From CAWAYH01 sp963786195 (lineage in GTDB: Bacteria; Acidobacteriota; Vicinamibacteria; Vicinamibacterales; 2-12-FULL-66-21), in assembly GCA_963786195.1 (NCBI GenBank), contig CAWAYH010000008.1, positions 1 to 64,000 on the forward strand: a DNA stretch of 64,000 nt, in the 5' to 3' direction. The notes under the pieces are model-generated. The model saw nothing but the letters and a program-made list of their open reading frames with translations, was not told where the DNA came from and searched no databases. Of the stretch, positions 28,927 to 38,319 are shown one piece after another (position 1 is the stretch's first letter; each line of letters begins with the position of its first letter). The translations under genes were made by a program, and so were the position numbers.

Positions 28927-29050
28927 GGCTCTTGGCTCTTGGCTCTGGCCCCAGAGCCCAGAGCCCAGAGCCCAGAGCCCAGAGCCCAGAGCCCGGAGCC
29001 CGGAGCCCAGAGCCTAGAGCCCAAAGCCCAAAGCCCTAATGCCCAGAGCC
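28927..29050. repeat. 7-bp tandem array (GAGCCCA) with an inverted arm, between convergent genes
   Basis: Twelve consecutive 7-bp units without a phase slip from 28954 to 29037, mostly GAGCCCA with variants GAGCCCG, GAGCCTA and AAGCCCA. Just before them, 28927-28948 holds three copies of the same heptad on the opposite strand (GGCTCTT), so the region can fold into a 22-bp stem with two mismatches. It fills the whole gap between the permease stop and the stop of the convergent NTF2-like gene, so it may act as a bidirectional terminator. No coding potential. Confidence 0.85.
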
Positions 29051-29544
29051 TACTGCTCAGCGTCCAGGTGCCAGCCGGGGTGGATCCACTTGCCGTCGCG
29101 ACGGACGAAGATCTCCGTGTAGCGGCCGCGCATTGTCTCGTTGCCCGACGTTTTCCCCATCACCGCTTCGTAGCGGCCGTACAGAATCATCGTGTCGCCG
29201 TAGCGCTGCGCGCGCGTCTCGGGGAACGAGAGGCTCACCAGCGTCCCACCCGATGCCTTGAACGCGCGCGCCGACTCGAGCGTGGTCGCCTTGTCGTTCA
29301 ATTCGTTGCCATGCGCGCCGATCGCGATGAACTCGGGCGGCAGCATCGCGCCGAGCGCGCGCTCGTCGCCGGCAAACCACGCCCGCCATGCCGCTTCCCG
29401 AACCGCCAGCACTTCCGGATCGACGTCGGTTCGCGCGGGCTCGACTGCTGCTGTCACTGTTCCTCCCGTACGTAACGCGCTCGCGGCGACCACCGCCACC
29501 AGCGCCAGGCACAACGTGCCCCACACCACTCGTTTCCGGGCCAT
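29050..29544 (-). CDS. Exported NTF2/SnoaL-like (DUF4440-type) protein
   Basis: 164 residues. A signal peptide (VVWGTLCLALVAVVAASALR) precedes an NTF2-like cone-fold domain: EAAWRAWFAGDERALGAMLPPEFIAIGA at the front and GRYTEIFVRRDGKWIHPGWHL at the end. Such domains bind small ligands or act as steroid-isomerase-like enzymes; no catalytic residue could be assigned. ATG 29544 begins with MARKR, a good signal n-region. The frame appears joined to the upstream AraC gene only because that gene has a frame break. Confidence 0.75.
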   Translation of the reverse strand: MARKRVVWGTLCLALVAVVAASALRTGGTVTAAVEPARTDVDPEVLAVREAAWRAWFAGDERALGAMLPPEFIAIGAHGNELNDKATTLESARAFKASGGTLVSLSFPETRAQRYGDTMILYGRYEAVMGKTSGNETMRGRYTEIFVRRDGKWIHPGWHLDAEQ

Positions 29545-29612
29545 CAGGCCACCTCCTGGAGAAGGGTCAGTGTAGAAGGCAGGCCGGGGAGGGGGCTTGC
29601 GGTTTCTTGCTT

Positions 29613-30441
29613 TTAGCGCAGTCCCGCCTTCGCGAAAGCTCCGGCGGGCAAGCGAGAGGGGGTTATGCCGTAATGCCGGCGGAATGTGGTGACGAAGTGG
29701 CTCAGCGAGCCGAATCCCACGGCGAAACACGTATCGGTCACGCTGTCGCCGGTCGCGGAGCCGGTTTCGGGCCTCGCGCAGCCGCACGCCGGTCAGGTAG
29801 CGATGGGGCGGTTCGCCTTCCAGGTCTCGGAAGACGCGCGCGAAGTGGTACGTGCTCATGCCGACCTCTCGCGCGATTGCCGTGAGCGACAGCGGCTCGG
29901 CGAAGCTCGACGCGATCAGGTCCTTTGCCCGATCGATGCGCGTGGCGTACCAGGAGAATCGTTCGCAGCGGAAGGGTTGGGATTCCCGCAGATCGCCGGC
30001 GAGCGCGAAATAGATCGCGCCGGCAAGCGCCTCGACGCGTGCCGGGTCTCCGCCGTCGAGATACGACGCCAGCCGCCGGCGAAGGTACGCGCGACGGTTC
30101 GTCGCCGGGAGGACGGGCTGCGGCGTTCTCGTCGCGCCGGCGCCGCGCAGCTCCTCGACGGAGCCCTCGGAGTACGAGATCGACAGGCACTGGTCCGACG
30201 GCTGATCTTCATCGTGCTCGCACGAGAACTCGAGGCCCGGCGTCGTGACGAACACCGACTCCGGCTCGAGGCGGTATCTCATCCTGTCCGCGACGATCGA
30301 GAACGCGCCCGCTTCGACGAAGTTGACCCCGTGATGGTCCGCCATTTCCTGGCGCGGATCGCTGTGGCTCACGCCAGCCGGATGGTCGAAGCGCGTCAGG
30401 ACGACGGACGGGGTTTCGACGAGATGAGTGACGCGATTCAT
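29613..30441 (-). CDS. AraC-family transcriptional regulator (frame break near 29758)
   Basis: About 275 residues: an N-terminal cupin-like sensor domain, then two helix-turn-helix motifs. HTH1 is SLTAIAREVGMSTYHFARVF; HTH2 (DTCFAVGFGSLSHFVTTFRR..YGITPSRL) lies in a different frame from RLREARNRLRD, so one indel near 29758 is inferred and the stop is at 29613-29615. Its 5' leader is entirely a 7-bp tandem repeat (30444-30506). Targets are unknown; the neighbouring NTF2-like gene downstream is a candidate. Confidence 0.75.
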
Positions 30442-30443
30442 GA

Positions 30444-30506
30444 ATCAACCAGGAACCAATAACCAAAAACCGAGAACCAAAAACCGAAAACCGAAAACCG
30501 AGAACT
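30444..30506. repeat. 7-bp tandem array (GAAAACC) filling the leader of the AraC gene
   Basis: Nine contiguous 7-bp units from 30444 to 30506 with no phase slip, including AGGAACC, AATAACC, AAAAACC, GAGAACC, GAAAACC twice and GAGAACT. The array begins two bases before the AraC start codon (minus strand) and overlaps the TAG of the upstream M24 gene, so it makes up the entire intergenic spacer. No Shine-Dalgarno sequence is visible within it for the AraC gene. Confidence 0.85.
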
Positions 30507-31996
30507 ATTGCCTCCGTCCACTAGTCGTCGCGCCCCGCGGCGTGTAGCGCTCGAACATCCCCGGCTCGGCCATCAGCTTTTCGATCGCATCGATCTCGAT
30601 CGGCACGAACGCCGACAGATTCTCGTAGCCCGTCTCGGTCATCAGGATGACGTCCTCCAGCCGCACGTAGACACGATCCTCGGGAATCGTCAGCGCCGGC
30701 TCGATCGTGAACACCATGCCGGGCACGAGCACGTCGCCGTGCGGCGTGTTCACGTCGTGCACTTCCATGCCCACCGTGTGACCGAGGCTCCCGCCTTCGC
30801 CTCCGCGAGGGCGTGCCCGGGGTCGGCGGCGGCGGATCCATACGCCGCCGGTAGCCGTCCACGAAGCGCGTCGCCGCTTCCTTGTACTTGGGATTCTTGA
30901 ACGTGTGCCCGGCCATCGCCGCGTCCATCCTGGCGACTACCTCTTTGAGAATCTCCGGATCGGCACGTTCGGCTTGATCGACGTCATCAACGCGGTGTAC
31001 AGCTTGACGTAGATCCCGTAGAGCTCGCGCTGGTCGGCGCTGAACTTGCCGTTGATCGGGAACTCGCGCGTGACGTCCGAGGCGTAGTACTTGTAGTCGG
31101 GCGCGTAGTCGAAGAGGACGAGGTCGCCGTCCTTCGTTTGCGTCTGCGCCGAATGATAGTGCGGGTAGTGCGCTGTTCGTTGCCGGCCGCGACGAGCGCG
31201 AAGTAGGCCGCGCCCTGCGCGTTGTGGGTCTTGAAGATGTAGTCGCCGATCGCTTCGATCTCGTACTCGTACATGCCGGTGCGGGCCGACCGCATGGCCT
31301 CCATCATCGCCACGCCGGCGATGCGCGTGGATTCACGAATCAGCGCGATCTCGGCAGGGCTCTTGATGAAACGCAGCGAATCGATGATCGGATCGAGATC
31401 CTGGATGTCGAGCGAGGGCGCGGCCGCGCGGATCTTTTCGAGGAACAGCGTTTCGCGCGACTTGCCGCCGTCCCACGGGTCGGCCGCGGACGCTTCCCAG
31501 CGCCCGCGTGGATCGCTGACCGACGCATCCGCCCAGCACCTCGGGTCGGAACGGCATGTACGCCGTCCGCGTCCCGCTGGCCGCCAGCTTCAACGCCGCG
31601 TCGAACGCGTCGCGCGCCTCGACCGACTCGATGCCGGTGAGCTGCACGGCCTCGGGCCCCGGCGTCAGGATCGGTCCTTCCGACCGCTCCCGCCGCTCGT
31701 TGCGCGGCGGCAGGAACAGCGACGACCGTTTCGTGCGGCCGTCGATGATCAGGATCGCCCGCGGAACCTCGACGCCCGTCAGGTAGTAGAACTGGTTGTT
31801 CTGGCGGAACTTCTTGCGCGTCCCGGTCTCCGCCGTGCCCTTGAATGATGGCCACGCCGTTGCCGATCTTGGCCATGAGTTTCGTGCGCCGCTCGGTGAA
31901 CTCTTCCTTCGGTAGCGAATCGGTGAAGAGCGGTTGCGTGGACGCGATTCCCGCACCGAACAGCGAGAGCGCGAGTACGAGGGAGGCACGACACAT
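30505..31996 (-). pseudogene. Exported M24-family metallopeptidase (Xaa-Pro aminopeptidase-like); several frame breaks
   Basis: Begins at ATG 31996 after AGGAGG (7-nt spacing) with a signal peptide (ASLVLALSLFGAGIASTQ). The creatinase-type N-terminal domain reads AKIGNGVAIIQG and NNQFYYLTGVEVPRAILIID. The C-terminal pita-bread domain shows MGMEVHDVNTPHGDVLVPGM and VFTIEPALTIPEDRVYVRLED, including metal-binding His and Glu. The frame changes near 31845, 31540, 31160, 30960 and 30800, but conserved motifs run to the end. The family removes N-terminal residues before proline and needs two metal ions. As written the gene could not make a full protein. Confidence 0.7.
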
Positions 31997-32094
31997 CGGC
32001 TTTCCTCCTGCGGATTTCCGTATTCCGGGCAAGTAAGAGGACGAAACAGACTGAGGGTGAGATGATACCGCGCAGGAGCCGGGGGCCACAAACC

Positions 32095-32152
32095 GAGGCC
32101 GAGCCCCGAGCCCCGAGCCCGAGCGCCGACCCTTCGACAAGCTCAGGGTCGG
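32095..32152. repeat. Short heptad run (GAGCCCC) followed by a REP-like hairpin
   Basis: Units GAGGCC, GAGCCCC, GAGCCCC and GAGCCC at 32095-32120 are an imperfect version of the 7-bp repeats elsewhere. They abut a perfect 8-bp inverted repeat, CCGACCCT (32126-32133) and AGGGTCGG (32145-32152), whose centre carries the core CCCTTCGAC-N2-GCTCAGGG that recurs four more times in the window. It lies in the divergent gap between the M24 and ligase genes. Confidence 0.7.
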
Positions 32153-32185
32153 CCCGAGCCTCGTCGAGGGCCGAGCGCCGAAGAA

Positions 32186-33284
32186 ATGTCAGAGCCCATC
32201 TTCGCCATTGCGCCGCCGATCGAGCCGATGCTCGCCAAGCTGGCCGACGCGCTTCCGGCGGGCGGCGGGTTTCTGTACGAGCCGAAGTGGGACGGCTTTC
32301 GCGCGATCGTCTTTCGCGGCGATTCGGACGTCTTCATCCAGAGCCGCGACCTGCGGCCGCTCGATCGCTACTTCCCCGAGCTGCACGAGTCTGTTTCTCG
32401 AGAAGCTGCCCGCCGGCTGCGTGGTCGACGGCGAGATCGTGATCGCCACGCCAGCCGGCCTCGACTTCGACGCGCTGCAGCTGCGGCTGCATCCCGCGGC
32501 GTCGCGCGTGGCGAAGCTCGCGAAGGAGACGCCGGCGTCGTTCGTCGCCTTCGATCTGCTCGCGGTCGGCGGACGCGATCTGCGCGACCAGCCGCAGGCC
32601 GAACGGCGCGCGCAGCTCGAACGGCTGCTCGCGCCATGTGGACCCGCCGATCCACCTGACGCCGATGACGCGCGACCGCGCCGTCGCCGCGGACTGGCTG
32701 GAGCGCTTCGAGGGCGCCGGGCTCGACGGCGTCATCGCCAAGCCGGCCGACGGCGCGTACGAGCCCGGCAAGCGCGCGATGATCAAGGTCAAGCACGCGC
32801 GCACCGCCGACTGCGTCGTCGCCGGCTTCCGCTGGCACAAGAGCGGCAAGGACGCGGTCGGCTCGCTGCTGCTCGGGCTCTACGACGCCGAAGGGACGCT
32901 GCACCACGTCGGCGTCACCTCGTCGTTCACGATGGCGATGCGCAAGCAGCTCGTCGAGCGAGCTGGCGCCGCTGCGCGAGAACGCGCTCGAGCGATCATC
33001 CGTGGCGCGAGTGGGCGGACGCGTGGGGCGCTCGAGACGGCGCGCATGCCGGCGGGCAGAGCCGCTGGAGCGCCGGCAAGGATCTCTCGTGGGAGCCGCT
33101 GCGGATCGAGCGCGTCTGCGAGGTGAAGTACGACCACCTGCAGGGCGATCGCTTCCGCCACGCGGCGGTCTTTCTGCGCTGGCGGCCGGACAAGCAGCCG
33201 GGCGACTGCCGCTACGATCAGCTCGAGGTCACGACGCCTTACGAGCTCGAGAAGGTCTTCGGCGCGGGTCGCCCTCAGGGCTGA
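32186..33284 (+). pseudogene. ATP-dependent DNA ligase (LigD/LigC ligase-domain type); several frame breaks
   Basis: Seals nicks using ATP. The adenylated lysine motif is YEPKWDGFRAIVFRG (KWDG), motif III-IV is CVVDGEIVIATPAGLDFDAL, motif V is MIKVKHARTADCVVAGFRWH, and the OB-fold ends CEVKYDHLQGDRFRHAAVFLRWRPDK. Frame changes near 32395, 32635 and 33000 interrupt it, with conserved sequence on each side. The length of about 365 residues matches stand-alone NHEJ-type ligases. It converges on the LigD-type polymerase gene and their 3' ends overlap by 56 bp (33229-33284). Confidence 0.75.
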
Positions 33285-34548
33285 CGCCGCTCCAGTCGTC
33301 GGGCGCCTCGTCCGGATCGAGCGCTTCCTGCGCCGGCCGCAGCTCGGCGGCACGTGCTGCAGGTTCACGCGAATGCGCGTCCACGTGTGAAACCGGCCGC
33401 GCATCGCATCGACGAGCACGTCGGCCGGCGCGAGGTGCGCCGCCGCCTCGGGATGGCGCGCCTTCCAGCGCTCGAGCCCCGCCAGCGCGTCTTCCTTCTT
33501 CTCGCGCGCGCCCGATCTCGATGAGCGGATGCTTCGGCACGCGCCGGCGCGACGGCTGCACGCGCGGCGGCTCGCCCGGCTGCTTCCGGTAGTGCGGCGG
33601 CCACGGCGCGTCGCCCAGCCCCTCGCGCTCGTGACGCGCCGACGAGCTCGAGCAGGCTCTCGAGCGAGCACGGATGCCGATCGATGTCCGCATGCCGATC
33701 GCCGACCGCGCGCGAAGCGCGCCGGCATCGTCGCGAGCGTGAAGTCGCCCGGGTCGCAGGCGTCGATCTCGTCCCACGTCAGCGGCGCCGAGACGCGCGC
33801 GTCGGGCGTCGGCCGCACGGAGTACGCGCGCGGCGACCGTGCGATCCTTCGCGTTCTGGTTGTAGTCGAGGAACACGCCGTGCCGTTCTTCCTTCCACCA
33901 CTTGCTCGTGGCGAGCTCGGGCGCGCGCCGCTCGACCTCGCGCGCCAGCGCCAGGGCCGCGCGCCGCACCTCGGTCGAACGTCCAGCGCCGCTCGATGCG
34001 CACGTAGACGTGCATGCCGCGCGAGCCCGACGTCTTCGGCCAGCCGACGAGCCCGAAATCCGCCAGCGTCGCGCGGACGACGCGCGCGACCTCGCGCAGC
34101 TGCTCCCAGGTCGACGCCGGGCACCGGATCGAGATCGACGCGCAGCTCGTCGGGATGATCGAGATCGTCGGCGCGCACCGGGTGCGGATGCAGCTCGAGG
34201 CAGGCGAGGTTGGCCATCCAGACGAGCGCCGCCGCGTCGCGCGGCACGACTTCTTCGGCGTCGCGGCCCGACGGAAACTCGAGCGACACGACCTCGATCC
34301 AGTCCGGCCGCGACTGCGGCGCGCGCTTCTGGTAGAAGAACTCGCCGTCGATGCCGTTCGGATAGCGCACGAGGACGTTCGGCCGGTCGCCCGCGCCGCG
34401 CAGCGCGCCGTCCGGCGACGGCGAGGTAGTAGCGGACCAGATCCAGCTTGGTGTAGCCGGCCTGCGGAAACAGCACCTTGCCGGGATTCGAGATCGCGAC
34501 CTCGCGGCCGTCGATCTCGAGGAGTTCTTTGTCGCCGTGACTCGGCAT
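33229..34548 (-). pseudogene. LigD-type NHEJ polymerase/primase (AEP) protein; several frame breaks
   Basis: Archaeo-eukaryotic primase-type polymerase like the PolD domain of LigD. It begins at ATG 34548 with LLEIDGREVAISNPGKVLFP and LVRYYLAVA. Later segments include GEFFYQKRAPQSRPDWIEVV, LACLELHPHPVRADDLDHPD with the catalytic acidic pair in RVDLDP, and KTSGSRGMHVYVRIERRWTF. Frame changes occur near 34415, 34115, 33985, 33640 and 33510. In many bacteria this domain is fused to ligase and nuclease domains; here polymerase and ligase are separate, convergent genes. No Ku gene is visible in the window. Confidence 0.75.
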
Positions 34549-34623
34549 CGAGGCAGGACTCAGGACCCGGTCCTGAGCCGGGCTGCCATCGTACTACAGC
34601 CGTATCAGGTATCATTCCGCGTC

Positions 34624-35367
34624 ATGCGCAAGCTTCTTATCGTCGCCGCCGTGACCTGTGGCGCGTCGGTCTCCTCGCACATGGCCCCGTCGTCTGTGCC
34701 CGGTTCACCCCAGGTGGACGCCATCGTGCCGACCCGCGTGACGCCGTTGTTCAACGGCCGCGATCTCACGGGCTGGAAGCCGGACGTGCCCGAGAAGGAC
34801 GCCAAGCCGGACGCGCCCGACAGCTTCATCGTCAGGAACGGCGTGCTGGTCAGCCTCGGCGTGCCGCGAGGCCATCTCCTGACCGACGCCACGTATCGAG
34901 ACTACAAGCTCGACGTCGAGTATCGCTTTCCGGGAAAGGGCGGCAATTGCGGCGTGCTCGTGCACGCCTCGCCGCCTGCGCGCGTTGTATTCCATGTTTC
35001 CGCAATCGATCGAAGTCCAGATGGAGAGCCGGAACGCGGGCGACTTCTGGTGCATCGAGGAGAACATCGAAGTCCCGAATATGGAGACGCGGCGTCCCCG
35101 AAAGGAAGGGCAGAAGTGGGGTGGGAGCGCGAGCGATGCGCGTCGCGTGCTGAACCTCACCGACGATTCGGAGAAGCCGCTCGGCGAATGGAACACGATG
35201 ATCGTCGAAGCCCGCGGCCGGACGATCAAGGTGTGGGTGAACGGCGATCTCGTGAACGAGGGGTTCAACAGCACCGCGGATCGCGGGCGGATCGCGCTGC
35301 AGGCGGAAGGGACCGAGGTCGAGTTCCGTCGCGTGGACATCGGGCCGCTCCCGCCCGCCCGCTGTAG
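34624..35367 (+). CDS. DUF1080 (3-keto-disaccharide hydrolase-type) exported protein, frame breaks near 34985 and 35350
   Basis: About 247 residues: a signal peptide (LLIVAAVTCGASVSSHMA), then a concanavalin-like DUF1080 domain with the hallmark TPLFNGRDLTGWKP, followed by YRDYKLDVEYRFPGKGGNCGVLVHA and EWNTMIVEARGRTIKVWVNG. The middle and end (YSMFPQSIEVQM onward) are one frame over. The final frame change, within a CCCG repeat near 35350, is inferred because it gives a stop at 35367 just before the convergent gene; without it the frame would run antisense through that gene. Family members act on glycans. Confidence 0.7.
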   Translation: MRKLLIVAAVTCGASVSSHMAPSSVPGSPQVDAIVPTRVTPLFNGRDLTGWKPDVPEKDAKPDAPDSFIVRNGVLVSLGVPRGHLLTDATYRDYKLDVEYRFPGKGGNCGVLVHASPPARVVFHVSAIDRSPDGEPERGRLLVHRGEHRSPEYGDAASPKGRAEVGWERERCASRAEPHRRFGEAARRMEHDDRRSPRPDDQGVGERRSRERGVQQHRGSRADRAAGGRDRGRVPSRGHRAAPARPL

Positions 35368-35376
35368 GCGCCGCGT

Positions 35377-36316
35377 CTACTTTTTCACGAGCTCGTCGTA
35401 CGACGCTTCGAGCACGCCCGCCAGCGTGAGACGCGGGCTCGCCTGGCCGACGTCCTCGAATCCCTTGAGCGCGGGCAGCTTGGCAATCTCTTCCTTGGGC
35501 TGTCCGGCCTTGATCCCCGCGCGCACGTGATCGAGCGCAGCGGACAGGTAGTCACGGAAGTACGTCACGTCAGCTTTCTTGCCCAGTACAGACTCCGTCC
35601 TTGCCGTGTCCGAAGATGAACGCGGTGTCGTCATTGTGCCCGCTGGCCATCTTCTCCAGGATGGTCACCCAGTTCACGACGGACGCGCCGGCCGGTCCAT
35701 CGACGCGCGGGTGCACGCGCCGGAACAGCAGGTCGCCGCCGTGGAGCACGTTGGCCTTCTCGAAGAAGATTGCCGCGTCACCGCTCGTGTGACCGGGACC
35801 GAGGTATCGCGCGTGAATCACCTCGCCGCCGAAGTCCACCTTCCAGCTGTCCTTGAACGTCGTGTCGGCGAACGCCTGCTGCGCCGTCGTGCCGGCCTGT
35901 TCGGCCACCTTCTTCTGCCACGCGACACAGTTCTCGTGCGCGACGATCTTCTTGACGACGGCTTTGAACGCCGGATTGCCGCTCGTGTGATCGCCATGAT
36001 GGTGCGTGTTGATCAGCAGCTCGATGCCCTTCGGCGCCTTCTGCTTCAGTCCGGCGACGCAGATCTCGGCGGTCGGCATGAACTGGCTGTCGACGGCAAT
36101 CGCGCCGTCGCCGTTGACCAGGTAGCCGATCGTCCCGCCGGTGCCGCTGAACATGCCGACGCCGCGGCGGATCTCCTCGAATTTGGTGACGGGTGGCGCC
36201 TGCGCCGCGGGTGGCTGTCCGGCCGGCGTCTGGCCGATCACCGGAAGACGCGATAACCCGATCGCCGCCACGGACAGCGACGAAGCCGAGACGAACTGAC
36301 GACGGGTGATGCTCAC
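35377..36316 (-). CDS. Tat-exported metallo-beta-lactamase-fold hydrolase (frame break near 35590)
   Basis: About 312 residues. GTG 36316 is chosen because TAAGGAG precedes it by 7 nt and it gives a twin-arginine signal (ITRRQFVSASSLSVAAIGL). The zinc motif INTHHHGDHTSGN and further ligands in GPGHTSGD and FGHGKDG identify the MBL fold (glyoxalase II-like hydrolase group). The last 65 residues (SVLGKKADVTYFRDYLSAAL to the end) are in another frame, joined near 35590. The substrate is unknown. It converges on the DUF1080 gene with a 9-bp gap. Confidence 0.8.
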
Positions 36317-36621
36317 GGGAACGCTCCTTACTGCGATTCGAGGGGCCATCGGGCGACGACATTCAATCGCTCCGCACCTCGTCGGCCAAGATCCCGTCCA
36401 CGAGCAGTGGTTCAGGTTACCGCGGAGCGGTGGCTCAGCGGCTACGCCGGCAGGCGGTTCACCGATCGGATCAGTGTTGTCCGTGTCGTCCGCGCCGGCG
36501 ACGCTCGGTGAAAAACTTTACGCCCGCCGTAACCCCTCGCGTTCGAATCGACGAAAAACAGGCGGCTATTCGCTGGTACGGATCGTGCCCTCCGATCGGA
36601 CAGGTACAAAGGAGCACTCTC
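36317..36621. other. Intergenic region without a gene
   Basis: About 305 bp between divergent genes. No homologous protein was recognised on either strand. Near 36515-36550 there is TGAAAAACTT followed by CCGTAACCCC, which loosely resembles an ECF-type -35 (GTAAC), but no convincing -10 was found. Nothing else stands out. Confidence 0.4.
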
Positions 36622-37078
36622 ATGCGATTCCCCGTCGCGATTGGTTGCGCTGCGGTCATTGCGTGCATCTGTGCCGCGTGCGGTGGTTCGAGCGGCAACC
36701 CCAACGGGCCCTCGCCGCCCGCCGGGGGAGCGAGCACGATCAGTATCCTCGGCGACCGTGGCGCGCAGTCGTTCACCCCCAATCCCGGAACAGCGGGACC
36801 TGAATCAGACCGTCATGTGGCGCAACAACGACACCGTCGTCCATCGGATCGTGTCCAACGACGGGACCTTCGATACGGGCGACATCGCGCCGGGCGCCAC
36901 CACCCGCGCCATTCAGTCGCCCAGCGCCGGGACGAACTATCACTGTTCGATTCACCCGGGGATGATTGGCGCGGTCAATGCCACGGGCGGCGCGCCGCCT
37001 CCGCCGTGCCAGGGGACGTACGCTAGCCGCGGACAACACGGACAGCACAGAAGTGTTGATGCGTTGCTTGTAGTCTAG
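36622..37078 (+). CDS. Small blue-copper (cupredoxin) lipoprotein (frame break near 36795)
   Basis: About 150 residues. ATG 36622 follows AAAGGAG at 7 nt. The N-terminus is a lipoprotein signal (AAVIACICAACGGSSG) and a Pro/Gly-rich linker. The plastocyanin/amicyanin-like domain has copper ligands His in DTVVHRIVSNDGTFDTG and the C-x2-H-x2-M loop in YHCSIHPGM. The signal and first strand are one frame away from DLNQTVMWRNNDTVV; one indel near 36795 is inferred. It probably carries electrons outside the inner membrane. Its stop shares CTAG with the convergent gene. Confidence 0.75.
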
Positions 37079-38160
37079 CGGGAGCCGTTCGACAACCTGA
37101 CCGGCGCGTTCATGAACCTGCCGTAGCGTTCTGCGGCCGCGGCGATCTCCCGGCCGTCGGCTCGTGACAGCCGCCGGTAGGGAACCGTTTCGACATGGAT
37201 GGCATCCGCCTTCAGCGTTCGCCTCCATATTCCAGCGAACTGCCCGTCGATCACCATCAGGTGCGCGAACGCGTCGCGGCTTTCAGGATCGAGTCGCCGC
37301 GTGCGTGGTGTGCCGACCACGTGGCCGCGGTCTTTGTACGCGATGAGGTATTCGTCGTAGTTGGGCAGCAGAAACGCGGCGGACGCCGCGGGCGCCGCGG
37401 CCGACCGTCGGGGCTCGAACCAGTACGTCAACTCGCCCACGACTTCATTGGCGATCGACGGCCTGACCATTTCGATGCCAGCCTTCGCCTGTCGTACGGT
37501 GAGCCCGGACCACCAGACGAAGTCCTTGATCGTCGCTGGTCCGTGGCTCGTAAAGTACCGTCGGGTCAGCTCCGCGAGCGCCTCATCGGGTGAGAGCGTC
37601 CTCGCGTGCGGCGCCCGCTCTGCAAGCAGCGCGTACGTGGACTGATTGCCGCGCCGCGGGCCGCTGCAGATCACCTGATCCAGCTCGGCCACCATCATCA
37701 GGTAGGCGAGCCGCATGCCGTCGGCCGGGATGCGCGCGCGGCGGAGCGCGGTCCCGAGCTCGGCCCGCGTCAGGTGAGTGCCCCCCTCGAGCGCGCGTTC
37801 GATGACCGCCCGGCTGCGGGCGCGGATCTTCTCGGTGAGGCCGAGCTTTCGGTAGGCATGCGCGCTGGCCGCATGCACCCGCGGCGCCGTCAGATCCTGC
37901 ATCCAGCGGATGTCGGCAGGTGTGACGAAATGCCACGTCGGCCGCATCACGTGCGTCCGCAGGATGTGGCCCTCGTTGAACGCCTGCTCCACGTCCGCAT
38001 CGGTGACACCATTCGCACGCAGCCCGATGCCCCACTTCGCCCCCGCATAGTCCTGGGCCTGCGCCGCGCCCAGCCACGCGACGACGTCGCCGGGCGTGCG
38101 AAACCGGGTCCGTGTGAGCCGCTGATTGCCGAGGCGTTCGCGCAACAGGTCGAGTGTCAT
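37075..38160 (-). CDS. Winged-helix DNA-binding-domain protein (HTH_42, PF06224-like)
   Basis: Intact 361-residue protein of the YcaQ/AlkX-like winged-helix family, some members of which unhook DNA crosslinks or bind damaged DNA. Typical segments are AWLGAAQAQDYAGAKWGIGLR, THVMRPTWHFVTPADIRWM, DFVWWSGLTVRQAKAGI and LLPNYDEYLIAYKDR. The start ATG 38160 agrees with family length. No signal peptide, so cytoplasmic. AlkA and the NHEJ-like genes are elsewhere in the window, not linked to it. Confidence 0.75.
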   Translation of the reverse strand: MTLDLLRERLGNQRLTRTRFRTPGDVVAWLGAAQAQDYAGAKWGIGLRANGVTDADVEQAFNEGHILRTHVMRPTWHFVTPADIRWMQDLTAPRVHAASAHAYRKLGLTEKIRARSRAVIERALEGGTHLTRAELGTALRRARIPADGMRLAYLMMVAELDQVICSGPRRGNQSTYALLAERAPHARTLSPDEALAELTRRYFTSHGPATIKDFVWWSGLTVRQAKAGIEMVRPSIANEVVGELTYWFEPRRSAAAPAASAAFLLPNYDEYLIAYKDRGHVVGTPRTRRLDPESRDAFAHLMVIDGQFAGIWRRTLKADAIHVETVPYRRLSRADGREIAAAAERYGRFMNAPVRLSNGSR

Positions 38161-38225
38161 CAAGCGTTTAGTGAACCGTGGTTCCGGCACGCCGGTCAAA
38201 CTGACGTTCGGCCGAGCCCTGCACC

Positions 38226-38260
38226 CGAGCTCCGAACTACGAGCTCCGAGCAACGAGTTG
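38226..38260. repeat. 7-bp tandem array (CGAGCTC-type, five units)
   Basis: Exactly five contiguous units: CGAGCTC, CGAACTA, CGAGCTC, CGAGCAA, CGAGTTG. When rotated, they fit the same GARNNCM register as the other three heptad arrays. It lies 66 bp upstream of the winged-helix gene start. Confidence 0.7.
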
Positions 38261-38319
38261 GTCGTTGTGACCAGAACCTTCCCCTTGATACTCTTGTCGA
38301 TCTATCGGGACAGTAAATG

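Noticed and set aside
29050..30441. An AraC-NTF2 fusion regulator
   Set aside because: The second AraC HTH and its stop at 29613 are in a different frame, and the NTF2-like protein has its own signal peptide and start.
28927..30506. CRISPR array
   Set aside because: The repeats are 7 bp with no spacers and no cas genes nearby.
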